A program made the translations under genes and the position numbers. From Salminus brasiliensis (lineage: Eukaryota; Chordata; Actinopteri; Characiformes; Bryconidae), in NCBI RefSeq assembly GCF_030463535.1, contig NC_132898.1:22178662-22242661 (forward strand): 64,000 nt of DNA, read 5' to 3'. Positions 48,566-59,602 of this stretch are shown piece after piece. Within the stretch, counting starts at the first letter, position 1, and every line of letters starts with the position of its first letter. Under the pieces are notes generated by a model. It had not been told where the DNA came from. It saw only the letters and a program-made list of their open reading frames with translations, and searched no databases.

Positions 48566-49612
48566 AGTGTGAATTTACCTGTTTGTGAGTTTACCTGAGA
48601 GTGAGTTTGCCTGAGAGTGAGTTTACCTGAGTGTGAGTTTACCTGAGAGTGAGTTTACCTTTGTGTGAGTTTACCTGAGTGTGAGTTTACCTGAGTGTGA
48701 GTTTACCGTTGTGTGAGTTTACCTGAGAGTGAGTTTGCCTGAGAGTGAGTTTACCTGAGTGTGAGTTTACCTGAGAGTGAGTTTACCTTTGTGTGAGTTT
48801 ACCTGAGTGTGAGTTTACCTGAGTGTGAGTTTACCGTTGTGTGAGTTTACCTGAGAGTGAGTTTGCCTGAGAGTGAGTTTACCTTTGTGTGAGTTTACCT
48901 TTGTGTGAGTTTACCTGAGTGTGAGTTTACCTGAGTGTGAGTTTACCGTTGTGTGAGTTTACCTGAGAGTGAGTTTACCTGAGAGTGAGTTTACCTGTGT
49001 GTGAGTTTACCTGTGTGTGAGTTTACCTGAGAGTGAGTTTACCTGAGATTGAGTTTACCTGTGTGGGGTTTACCTGAGTGTGAGTTTACCTGAGAGTGAG
49101 TTTACCTTTGTGTGAGTTTACCTTTGTGTGAGTTTACCTGAGTGTGAGTTTACCTGAGAGTGAGTTTACCTTTGTGTGGGTTTACCTGAGTGTGAGTTTA
49201 CCTGAGAGTGAGTTTACCTTTGTGTGGGTTTACCTGAGTGTGAGTTTACCTTTGTGTGGGTTTACCTGAGTGTGAGTTTACCTGAGAGTGAATTTACCTT
49301 TGTGTGGGTTTACCTGAGTGTGAGTTTACCTTTGTGTGGGTTTACCTGAGTGTGAGTTTACCTGAGAGTGAGTTTACCTTTGTGTGAGTTTATCTGAGTG
49401 TGACTTTACCTGAGAGTGAGTTTACCTTTGTGTGGGTTTACCTGAGTGTGAGTTTACCTGAGAGTGAGTTTACCTGAGAGTGAGTTTACCTGTGTGTGAG
49501 TTTACCTGAGAGTGAGTTTACCTGAGAGTGAGTTTACCTTTGTGTGAGTTTACCTGAGAGTGAGTTTACCTGAGAGTGAGTTTACCTTTGTGTGAGTTTA
49601 CCTGAGAGTGAG
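48566..49612. repeat. 16-bp tandem array with 128-bp higher-order structure, upstream of def6
   Basis: About 64 units of GAGTTTACCTGAGTGT, with variants TGAGAGT, TTTGTGT, GTTGTGT and TTTGCC. Marker variants recur at exact multiples: GTTTGCC at 48605, 48733, 48861 (128 bp = 8 units); GTTTACCGTT at 48701, 48829, 48941 (128, then 112). It starts 615 bp upstream of the def6 ATG. On the minus (def6) strand each unit contains CAGGTAAAC, close to a splice donor. Confidence 0.9.
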
Positions 49613-49692
49613 CTTGGGGGAAGGTTACCTGTCTGCACCTTGTCAGTCTGACTTTTAGATGACTTAGACCTCCGGAACGATTACCAAACACA

Positions 49693-49693
<1 letters not shown>

Positions 49694-49740
<47 letters not shown>
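49694..49740. repeat. (CA)n microsatellite
   Basis: CA run of about 22 dinucleotides just beyond the 16-bp array. Other long CA/GT runs: 8379-8425, 13570-13604, 14652-14684, 23660-23692, 24818-24857, 28959-29044, 43181-43213, 50661-50691, 58389-58428, 62568-62608. Confidence 0.9.
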
Positions 49741-49741
<1 letters not shown>

Positions 49742-50657
49742 TGGGAAAGCAGGATCCATCAGCACATTCTAGCTGAGGAGGTATGTCCGGGAAAACATAC
49801 ACACAAGCATGTCTGTGAGTGTGTCTGTGTGATGATGTCACTACATCATGCCAGTGTACACCTGGACTAACACACCTGTGAAACTCACAGCTCACAGCCA
49901 TTACAGGTCAGCAACACACTCACTCTGAACTGTCCAGTGTCCGAGGCTAAAGGAAGTCCTGTTTTGGTTCTGCATTAAAGAACATTTTAAAGGAGCGGAT
50001 ATGCTAATCTTGCTAACACCTAAAATGAAAGTCTGTAGTCCCTAATTAGCATTACTCCAACAACACCATGCTACTTGGTGCCTATTAGGTGAACTTTCCC
50101 TTTTTTCAATACTTTTGTTTTTGGAAACACTTCTTATTCAGAAGTTCACTTAAGGAGTGAACTTCACATCTTATTCAATTCACGTAACCAAAATAAATAA
50201 AATAATTAAAAACAGAAGTTAAATTCAGCTTAATCAGAAAACAACACTCTGTATCCTATCAGAGGCAGGGTTCTTCTCTACAGCGCCCCCTGGTGGAGCT
50301 TCAGAATTAAACACTGATACAGAACTGAAGGCTTGAGGCAATGGCTGCAAAAAGCAACCCTTACTAAGCAGTGATTGGAGGATGGAGAAAACAAGACTTG
50401 GGTGGTTAAGTGGACTACACTGATTGGTCAGAATATGATGACAGTGCTCACAGAAAACAAATCAAATTTTATTATTAAAATTTTTCATTTTAATCATAAT
50501 AAATTAATTCATATTTCTAAAGGCTATCCTAGTGGCCAGCCCAGTGACCAATCTGTGTATGGTCAGTCCCACCTGTGACTACAGAGTGCACCTTTATGGT
50601 TGGTGTTTCTGATAAAGTGGCCACTCAGTGTCGATGCATGGTAATAAACTGACAATT

Positions 50658-50693
<36 letters not shown>

Positions 50694-51279
50694 ATCACAG
50701 TCCACTTCACCTCACAATTATGATGCTGTTACCAAATAATGTTTATGTGATACTGAGAGGCTTCAGACAAACAATAAACAAACAATAAACAATAAATAAT
50801 GACCCTTCTACTCAGACCAATTAAAAAACTGGGGTCGGAAACAATTGCTCTAAACCAGGAAGTGTGTGTGTGAGAGTGTGTGTGTGAAGAGTAAAAACCT
50901 CTCCTTCCTCTTACTGGTCTGTTATTGAGACTCATACACACATACACACTGTACCGCGATGTGTGAGGGGAATAAAGCGGGGTAATGATGAGCTCTGTCA
51001 TTAGAGCGGATCTGACGGAGGTAATTAAGGTGTGGAGTGGGTGTGGTCTCCACTCATCTAAATCCAGCTTTTGTTCTTTAAGCTGAGAAGGTTTGATTAA
51101 AATCACCACAACACACATTATCACCTTCAAAGAGCTCAGCTCGACCTGCCCGCACCACACACTGCACACACTCCACACACTCTTACACACTGCACACACA
51201 CTCCATCGGCATCGATGGATAGATGGTGGCAGGGCACTGTATCTGTGTGTGTGTGTGTTTATCAATATGTGTGTTCTAC

Positions 51280-51960
51280 AGTTGTAATATTGGTGAAAGG
51301 ACTCTACTATAAATGTGCTGTTGGTGCAGTACAACTGTAGAATGAGTGCACTATGAATGCATTGTACTTGCTGAAGGTACTCTGAGTACTGTGTGAATGT
51401 ATTCAGGGTGTTGCATGGGTGCAGTGCGGGTCTACTATGAGTGTGGTATGAATGTAGAGTACAGGGTGAATGTACTAGGAGTACTGTGTGAATGTAGTCA
51501 AGACATAGCATGGGTGTAGTATGAATGTAGTACCGGCGTACTACTTGTGTGGTGTAAATGTAGGGTATAGTATGACAGTAATATCAGTGTAGTATGAATG
51601 TAGTTGGGACATGCATGAGTGTGGTATTAATGCAGAATGTGTGTACTATGAGTGTAGTTTTGTGTGGTATGAATAAATTATTGATGTATTATGAGTGTAA
51701 CATGAGCGTACAATCAGTACGTGTGGAGAAGCTATGAGCGTAATATGAGTGACATCAAGTGTAGCATGGGTGCAGTGTGGGTGTAGTATAGTGTGCTATG
51801 AGTAAAGCATGAATGTACTAGGAGTGTAATAAGACTATACTATGAGTGCAGTACCAGCAGAGTGTATTAGTGTAATTCTACAGCACCACAGTACCACTGT
51901 AATGTGGCTACAGGCATACACACCGTACGCCTGTACTATGGCTGTATAGTACAGCTGTAG
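51280..51960. repeat. Degenerate 'GTAGTATGAATGTAGT' tandem repeat
   Basis: About 680 bp of 12-24-bp units (GTGTAGTATGAATGTAGTAC and similar) in the def6-ascl5 spacer. Confidence 0.7.
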
Positions 51961-52262
51961 TTTGGTGAAATTATAAATGTACAGGGCAGCTCAGAGAGCA
52001 GTTAATGAGTGTTTGCAGCTGCCCCACTCCAGCCAGTCAACACTGAGCTGTAATTCCACCCTCCAAACCCAAAACACACACTCCATCTCCCTCCACTTCC
52101 TGTGCTTCATCTCCTCTTTGAAATCCACAACTACTGTAAGCACACACACACACATGCCGGTGCACAGATTCCTCTGAAGCATACACACCCCTGTCTGGGG
52201 CGGGGCCCTCTGAGGTAGTAAAGAGCAGATCAGCTCACCTGCAGCACTTTAACATCACTCAG

Positions 52263-52367
52263 GTGTGTGTGCCGACGGCTCAGGTGAAGAGGCAGTGGAG
52301 CGTTTATGATCTGATGCTCTGGGACACTCTATTCAATCCAGCAACTTCTTCACCACCTGAGCAGGTA
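52263..52367 (+). other. Possible exon of unknown identity
   Basis: An open frame reads PTAQVKRQWSVYDLMLWDTL... and ends at GAGCAG|GTAAGAACC, a strong donor at 52368. The sequence is not repetitive and codon use looks coding-like. I do not recognise the protein. It could equally be a 5' UTR exon of ascl5, since a second frame (ADGSGEEAVERL, stop) also reads well. Confidence 0.25.
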
Positions 52368-52703
52368 AGAACCAGCTTTCAGAAACACATTACACACCTG
52401 ACAGGTACACTTCCCTCATTTAATACATTTTTACATCCCATGGATTAGCGGCTGTTTGGGATTCAGTTCAGCATGAAATCTCCAATTTCAACAGCGTTCA
52501 GTTAGCTTACTTTATATTGGACTAATTCAGATTAATGGTGATGAATACACACATAACCTTCAGGGGGATTTATATGCTATAAAATCACAAACTGTGCCAA
52601 AATGAGCGCTTGCCTTATTTAATTTGATAGATTTGATGTCGCCTCAGTGTGGTAGTTAACGCAGAGGATCCTACAGCTGCTTCCTTTTCGTCTCTGTAAA
52701 TAC

Positions 52704-52761
<58 letters not shown>
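52704..52761. repeat. (AT)n microsatellite
   Basis: Uninterrupted AT run of about 29 dinucleotides, flanked by ACATTATA / TATAATGT so the whole can form a perfect hairpin. Confidence 0.95.
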
Positions 52762-52763
<2 letters not shown>

Positions 52764-54860
52764 GTAAGTCATTAAAGATTATGTTCATTGCATGCTGAAG
52801 AGTGTCTATAATCTAACTACAGATCCAGATATTTATTAGAATTTATAAAATGTTATTCAAAATACAATGTAGTCTCACCATCCAAAATTCAGATGTAATA
52901 TATTGTTATGTTATGTCCAAGACATTCCTAAAATCGCAGCATTGCCTCATCTCTATACATTTACATGAATAAGGATGTGAATGTTTCTGAATATGCAAAC
53001 TATATTTGCAGAAGGTGATTCTTCAAGATATTAAAAGAACTGCTTGAATGAATAAAAGGTACATTTGAGCAGATCTTATTGACCAGAAACTAAAAATGAG
53101 GTCCAAAGTAACTATTTTTAGTCAACAGCATTTTACAATCTAGCCGAACAGTTTAACTGGTTTAACAGTCTTAACTATAGTTCAGCTCATCACAGCACAG
53201 TTTATAATCTGTTTCTCTGTCACACTAACTCGTTGGTCAAATTACTGCTTTAGATTTGAGTCTTTATCCTCTTATCTGTGTGTCAGAGTGTAAAGTGATC
53301 CAAACATATGTGAATATGTGGTGTGTGAAGCATTTTTAGCCTAACACTAAAACACTAACCTCTAACGGTAGTTAAGAACTGTAGCTTTAATGAAACAAGC
53401 AGCACAGCTAACAGTTCAACACACAGAAATCAGGATCAGCTGAGAATTTCAGAATTTCAGAATCAAAAAGGTTTATGAAACTGTCAGCATGGTGAGCTGT
53501 TAGCAAATTGCCAAATTGCAACCTATGTTTAGGCTGTACATCATTAGCTTAGCCACAATGCTAACAGTTATTTCTATTACTTATTTAGCTACCATTAGCT
53601 TAGTCTGAGAAATAAAAATAAGAAAATAGAAATAACCTTTATTAAGGGGTTCATTGGGTTTAGTCACCTTTAGTTTATTTTGAACATTAGTGAGAAGTCT
53701 CAAGTTTAAAATACAGGCTGTTTTTTAAAATAGCGAAGCAAAAAGAAAATAACTATAGAATACAGTAGCTATTTAGCTAACTAGCTAAGATTAGCCCAGA
53801 CACACGCTGCCTTTTTTAGGCTGTAAACTGTACTTTCAGCTCTACCACTTTTAGAGTGAAATACTTTGTTCGAAATAAACTTCAGTAAAAGTGATTTTTA
53901 CTAGTACAAACTTCAGAGGAAAGCTTCTGAGCACCTCCACACGTTCTCCACAGTTCTACTATTTCAGCTAATTCACTTAAAAGCGCTCGTGTCAACGACT
54001 TCAGACCACATTAAAAACTGTTAGCTAACTGTGTTCAGCCGGTGACGGATTTAGGAACACAGAGAGGGGAATTCCACACCTGTCCTCCCTCTCATCTCAG
54101 AGAAAGAGAGAGAGAGAGATTAGGATTCATTAAGAGATTATTAGGGGAAATCACGGCGCTCGCCTCCAGCTTGATCTCTCAGTCTGGCTGGAAAACCACA
54201 TGAACGCTCTTCATTAATTATGTCACTCAGAAAGATCCCACAGGACAGCAATTACTCCTGTGTTAAGCAAACCTGCTCGTCCATCTGAAAGATGAGTTCA
54301 CACTTCATTATTTTGTGCCAGTTCTACCTCTGTACCACAACCCCCCTCCGCTCTGCTGTGTGAAACTGAAACCATTAAAATGAACTTATAGTATTTATTA
54401 AATACTCACATCATCTAATATATCATAGAATATATTCATCACATCATCTAAATACACTGACCTCCATCTACATGTAACGTCTCTAAATCCTTTTGATGAC
54501 CTCACTGTGCGCCCGCAGACAAGGCCACATCATTTTAACCAGTAATGTCACTGCCAGTGTATGACATCAACAACAACGTCCAGATCTAATATCACCTGTG
54601 TTTCAGACTGCAGCATAATGCACTGTATAATACATGCTGTACAGTGTATATACATATCGCTGCTGTCCAATGAACAACACGTATCTCCATGTTTTCCATT
54701 TTTAGCTGCTCTGTACATTAAATAATTCTGGATGAATAGGCAATAGAAATGCTCTAAACTGCTTTTAGAAACTCTTATTTAACATTGACCATTCAAAGGG
54801 CATTTTTGCCTTCTTAAAAATCACCATTTTGAACATATAGGTTTTTCATTGGACAGCAAC

Positions 54861-55140
54861 AATATATATACTGTGTCCAAATGTTTGTGGACACCCCTTT
54901 TAATGAATGCATTCATTACTGACATTAGTGTGCCAACTGTCAGTGAAATTGGGCTCTTTGGAGCAGATATGAATGTATTGGTACCATGCTGAATGCCAGG
55001 CATGGGCTAGAGGGGTATAAAGCCCCCCAGCATTAGGCTGTGAAGCAGTGGAACTGTGCTCCTCGCAATCAAATCCTGACAGCAATGTTCCATAAGTTAC
55101 TTCAACAAAAGCAGAATGAACTATTTTTTTTACCATCCTA
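54861..55140 (-). mobile_element. MITE family D, deleted copy
   Basis: It starts CTGTGTCCAAATGTTTGTGGACACCCC and runs to AAAGCAGAATGAACTATTTTTTTTACC, with an internal deletion compared with the 44666 copy. It lies about 0.6 kb upstream of ascl5. Confidence 0.65.
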
Positions 55141-55405
55141 GTAATGGGACTAGGTGTGTGTGTGTGTTTGACTGCAGTTTGAGTTTTAGGTGAATGGAAG
55201 TGATTTTTTACATAATCAAAATACACCCCAACCAACTCCTGTCCTGAACCACCTTTACAGTGTATCATATTACAGTGTGTTGCAGTGCTGTATATTATAT
55301 TACAGTGTATTACAGTGCACAGTCTTGTTTGAAGTGTTTTTATGAGGATTAATGGAGCCTGAGGTGGTGTGTAATCAGTCTAATCTGTGTGTATCTAATC
55401 TCTAG

Positions 55406-55488
55406 CCCTGAGTCTGACAGAGGAGATGAAAGTGTCTGATTGGCTGCTGCGACAGAAGCTCACCTACAAAGGCATGGAGAGACTGTGA
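55406..55488 (+). other. Possible terminal exon of unknown identity
   Basis: After a good polypyrimidine-acceptor (TCTAATCTCTAG) an open frame reads LSLTEEMKVSDWLLRQKLTY and KGMERL, then TGA at 55486-55488. GACT|GTGAGAG at 55485 is an alternative donor. It does not join the 52263-52367 segment in a compatible phase. It lies 260 bp upstream of ascl5. No family recognised. Confidence 0.25.
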
Positions 55489-55746
55489 GAGCGAACATGA
55501 GGATGATGAAGCTGAGGGCACAGTCTGACTGACGGTGTGTGTCCTATTTAACAGCTCTACAACCACCTACAGAGCAGCAGCTCTGGCACGCCCCCAGCAG
55601 GCCAAACTATGAGTGCAAACTGATTTTTTAAACCCTACATTCAACTGAAAAAGATCAGTTTTAATGTGTAAAACAGTAAGTTCTGATTCTAAGCACTAAG
55701 CCAGGGTTGGGTGTTTAGGTGGAAATGGACTGATTTCAAACGCACC

Positions 55747-56247
55747 ATGAGCTCCACCTTTTCGCACCCTTACTGCCACCTTAGCCAGAGCAGCCTGCAC
55801 TGCGCTATGTCTCCCCCTGGTGGCCACAGTGATAATCGCCTCCACGCTCAACTGCGATCCCTCCCTCTGCTGCTGTACCCAGGCAGGGTTCAGGCTGGAC
55901 TCTACAACGGCCCGTACCTGCCCTATCTAGGGCCTCTGTACGAGTGCCCCTTCGAGCCTGCCTTCATCCAGAAGCGGAACGAGCGCGAGCGGCAGCGGGT
56001 GAAGTGTGTGAATCAGGGTTACGCCAAGCTCCGAGACCACCTGCCTGGCGGGACAGCCGACAAGCGCATGAGCAAAGTGGAGACGCTGAGGGCCGCCATA
56101 CGTTACATTAAGCACCTGCAGAGGTTGGTGGAAGAGCGGGAGGAGGTGCGGGGTCACGAGAGGTCAGACATCACAGGAAGCAGTGATGGAGAAGCTCCGC
56201 TCACAAGCTCCTCCCATGAGCTCCACAGCGAGGCCACCGGAAGCTAG
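55747..56247 (+). CDS. ascl5: Achaete-scute family bHLH transcription factor 5
   Basis: A single open frame from ACCATGA at 55747 to the TAG at 56245, 166 aa. The frame stays open upstream to 55711 but without an ATG, and the ATG chosen has a good context, so MSSTFSHPYC is the best start. The segment YECPFEPAFIQKRNERERQR leads directly into the bHLH (about residues 75-128: KRNERERQRVKCVNQGYAKL, DKRMSKVETLRAAIRYIKHL). The EPAFIQKRNERERQRVKCVN stretch is characteristic of ASCL3/4/5; position next to cacna1s picks ASCL5. Such proteins bind E-boxes with E-proteins in the nucleus. An upstream 5' UTR exon is possible since GTGTTTAG at 55711-55718 resembles an acceptor. The protein is shorter than human ASCL5, chiefly at both ends outside the bHLH. 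Confidence 0.9.
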   Translation: MSSTFSHPYCHLSQSSLHCAMSPPGGHSDNRLHAQLRSLPLLLYPGRVQAGLYNGPYLPYLGPLYECPFEPAFIQKRNERERQRVKCVNQGYAKLRDHLPGGTADKRMSKVETLRAAIRYIKHLQRLVEEREEVRGHERSDITGSSDGEAPLTSSSHELHSEATGS

Positions 56248-56302
56248 ATGCGTAAATTGGGCTTGGACGTGGCCCTCACTGACCTTTAGTGCAAATATTT
56301 CC

Positions 56303-56319
56303 AATAAACTTTCAATAAA
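56303..56319 (+). terminator. ascl5: Tandem polyadenylation signals of ascl5
   Basis: Two AATAAA hexamers at 56303-56308 and 56314-56319, 55-70 bases after the ascl5 stop. A third AATAAA at 57029-57034 could serve a longer transcript. Confidence 0.55.
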
Positions 56320-58263
56320 CCATATTTTAGCTTTGTCCCAACCCCAGTCACACCTAAGCAGTGGCATGAACAATGCTAAGCCAGTGTTAAGTAACTGGAT
56401 TAAGGAACACTGCTTGATCCAATTACGGAGAGACAACACACATGAGCAATGCAATACACCTGAACTAGGTAACATACCGATGACATATGACGGGAAGTTA
56501 ATGAGGAAGTTGAGGAGGTGTTGTGCTCTTGGATTACCTGGCTCAGGTGTGTTGAGAGTTTGAACAGAAGGCAAATGTGGACTGGCTGTGAACTCTTGCC
56601 TGGAACCCCAAACTGTTAGAGGATTTGATTTAGTGGATTTTTAAAGATTTATAGTGAGAGACACTTCTATGAATCTTTAATGCCATTCATTTATGTCAGG
56701 AAAGACATAAATTCTACATGTTCATGATTTGGAGGACAAGATGTGGAGGGGACACATGGACAAATCTCAGACTTCATTCACATTGTTTACAGCAGTGTGC
56801 AAGACTGTACCTTTAAAAAGGTGTGTGTTAGAGACACACTTTGGATGTTTAGGGTTCAGTCTGCTGAAGTGCTTTAGTAAAGACTGGGGGTGGGGAGATG
56901 AACAGGTGCTGTCAAGAAAGACAGCAGGGAAGACACTCAGTGCTGCAGAACATGAACCCTGTTGGACATGTGTTATTGGAAGCGACTCCACACCCTGTAT
57001 CTGTTTCTGCTTGTTTTACTGTTTTTCTAATAAAGTAATATAAAGAGACCCGCTTCAGAGATTAACCTCAAGTCCTACCCTGGATGTTTCTAACAGCATG
57101 CTGTTGTTATAAAGTATGATGGAGGCTTTTTGAACCTGAATAAACATCACAGCCTGTTTCTGGAGGTTTCGTGTGCACTGCTTTTGAGTAATGTGACAAG
57201 CTAATGTTGCACTGGAGCTACAAGGCATTGTAGCTAACAGATAATGGAAGCTATACTCCACCAAATAGCACAGAAGCTATGAGGCTAATGTAGCTAACAG
57301 ATCATGGAAGCTATATTTCCCCAATTAGTACTGAAGCTATGAGGCTAATGTAGCTAACAAACAATCAAAAGTTTATACCTCACCAACTAGCAATGGAGTT
57401 GTGAGGTTGATGTAGCTAACAAGTAATGGGAGCTATAATTCACCAGTTAGCACTGGAGCTATGAGACTAATGTGGCTAACAAATAATGGAGCCTTATACC
57501 TCACCAGTTAGCACTATAGCTATGAGGTTAATGCAGATAAGTGATGGCAGCTATACATCGCTAAGTAGCACTGGAGTTATGAAGCTAATGTAGCTAACAA
57601 GTAATGGATGCTTACACCCCACCAATTAGCACGGTACCAACAGCATTGCTAAATCACCACACACTCTCCCCAAACCGTGTGGAGGTGTTCAGTAATCTCT
57701 AATAGATCTGCTTATGTTATGTATACTGCATGGTTGTTAGGTTAGGTTATGGGGTTTGAAGGGAATGTGTTATGATTTAGGCCCACAGTTAGCATCATGT
57801 TAAGCTCCTTTCAGACCTGCACATTAACCCAAAACTTACACCAGAAGTCTGGGTAACGTCTGAATGAGTCCATGTATGAATAGAGCACATAACTTTCCAG
57901 AGAAATCACAGGAGGGTCACGCCGTACCTCATGCACATGCTACACAGGTGCTGCCCCCTTGCCTAAACCACATGGAACATTTCCAGTCATGAGAACGAGT
58001 CTGACTTGGAAAATCTCCAGCTGTATGTGTTCATCTCAGACACTGAATAATGCAGAGAATTTTGGGACATTGGTGAAACTGTGGGAGTACTGCGGTGAAG
58101 ATTATATGGTCCCACCAGGGGCCCCTTGTTTAGGTGGGTAAGCTAAACTAAGTCTTCAATGTTGGTATGTGTGTCCAGTCCTGACAGGGTCAGCAGTGAC
58201 CCGGCTGAGAGGCTGGGGCAGGTTTGGGCAGTAAGGTGACACCACAGGTCCTTAGCTTACTGA
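56320..58263. other. Spacer between ascl5 and cacna1s
   Basis: The first 700 bp is unique sequence, possibly the extended ascl5 3' UTR up to AATAAA at 57029. The tandem repeat E block (57190-57645) follows, then 600 bp of unique DNA. No exon seen. Confidence 0.5.
57190..57645. repeat. Tandem block of dispersed repeat E (seven units)
   Basis: About seven ~62-bp units of CACTGGAGCTATGAGGCTAA / TGTAGCTAACAAGTAATGG / AAGCTATACCTCACCAATTAG, then the family's tail ACACACTCTCCCCAAACCGT / GTGGAGGTGTTCAGTAAT. Shorter copies in both orientations are scattered across the window. Confidence 0.8.
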
Positions 58264-58388
58264 CCAATCAGAGCAATCATCTTTCAGTGTTTATAACTGA
58301 TCTACTACAGTGAGTTATAACACACTTACAAACACAGTTCAGAGACATTCTTCAGTCCGACCGACTATACAGTCAACAAATTGTCCAT

Positions 58389-58432
<44 letters not shown>

Positions 58433-58647
58433 CAATCCTCCCCCGTTAGTGAGTGACATGCATTGTCTATATTTATTCTCTTAGAAAGACAGCTGCTCTA
58501 CTGACCAACACCACCACAGAGAGAGAGGCAGAGAGTAGACTGGTAGAGCCCTGTTGAGAAGATTCAGTTGGAGAGTTGGGGAAGTGAAGGAGAGAAAGGT
58601 TAAGACTGCACCAGACAAAGTGGAATAAGACCTTCTCCAAGAACTAA
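58264..58647 (+). promoter_or_regulatory. cacna1s: Probable cacna1s promoter and first non-coding exon
   Basis: The stretch ending CCAAGAACTAA|GTGAGT gives a good donor at 58648, 950 bp before the ATG exon, whose acceptor is GTTGCAG at 59591-59597. Upstream lie CCAAT at 58264-58268, a MEF2/TATA-like CTATATTTAT at 58467-58476 and a CAGCTG E-box at 58490-58495. That combination fits a skeletal-muscle promoter. A (CA)n run at 58389-58429 intervenes. The transcription start is inferred. Confidence 0.5.
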
Positions 58648-58669
58648 GTGAGTTTTATGGTGTGTGTTA

Positions 58670-59475
58670 CTGCTTGGTAATGGCTGGTTTCATTGATATG
58701 TTAAAGTTGGGTTGATTGGTTTGTTGCAGCTCAGTTAACTGGTTTAATGGTTGGATTAATTGATGTGTTATATCTTAGTTAATTGATGTGTTGTAGGTGG
58801 ATCAACTGGTGTATCATATCTGGATTCATTGATGTGTTATAGTTGGGTTAATTGGTTTGTTATTGCTCAATTAATTAGTGTATTATAGTTAGGTTAGTTG
58901 AATTGGTATAGGTGTGTTAATTGATGTGTTATAGCTGGATTGACTGGTGTATTATATCTAGATTAATTGGTGTGTTATAATTGGGTTCATTGACATGTTA
59001 TAGCTGTGTTTATTGGTGTGTTGTGTTAATTGACACATTATAGCTGGGGTAATTGGTGTCTTATAGCTGGGTTAATATTTGTGTAATAGCTGGGTTAATT
59101 GTGTTAATAGCTAGATGTGTTAATAGCTGTGTTATATCTGGTTTAATATGATTATTATAGCTAGGTTAATTGATGCATTATAGCTAAGTTAATTGATGTG
59201 CTGTAGCTGGAATAACTGGTGAATTATATCTGTTTTATAAGTGTTATAGCTGTGTTAATAGACATGTTGTACATGGGGCAATTGGTGTCTTATAGCTGGG
59301 TCAATTTTGTGCTATAGCTAGGTTAATTGTGTTCTAGATGTGTTAACAGATGTGTTATAGCTGATTTAATTAGTATATTATACCTGGGTTAATTTATGTG
59401 TTACAGCTCAGTTGATTGAAGCGTTTTAGCTGTGCTAACTGGTGTGTTGTAGCTGGGTTAATTGTTGTTTTATAG
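58670..59475. repeat. Degenerate ~23-bp tandem repeat in the cacna1s 5' intron
   Basis: About 33 diverged units of GTGTTATAGCTGGGTTAATT / GAT filling almost the entire presumed 5' UTR intron between the donor at 58648 and the ATG exon at 59598. Confidence 0.75.
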
Positions 59476-59602
59476 CTAATTAGTGGGTGTTACATTGTAT
59501 ATTATAGAAATTGTTTTACAGGAGGCATAGCGCATGTGGTATATTGTACATTATAGCAGGTGTTGTTAGAGGGTGCATTACAGCAGGTGTGTTGCAGGTG
59601 AG

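Larger units (their letters stand above)
47952..55746. other. Divergent spacer between def6 and ascl5
   Basis: Holds the def6 5' region, the 16-bp array, the GTATGAATG array, a (AT)n hairpin and a MITE D copy. Two weak exon-like segments (52263-52367 and 55406-55488) are listed separately. The unique, non-repetitive stretch 52770-54860 contains no supported exon; 54060-54300, with CTTCATTAATTATGTCACTC, looks like a candidate conserved non-coding element. Confidence 0.45.

Noticed and set aside
48590-49600. CRISPR-like regular array upstream of def6
   Set aside because: Units are contiguous 16-mers without unique spacers in a vertebrate genome; it is a minisatellite.
50729-51511. 260-codon minus-strand open frame
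   Set aside because: Covers part of a degenerate tandem array and CA runs, has no recognisable domain, and spans no splice-supported neighbours; chance open frame.
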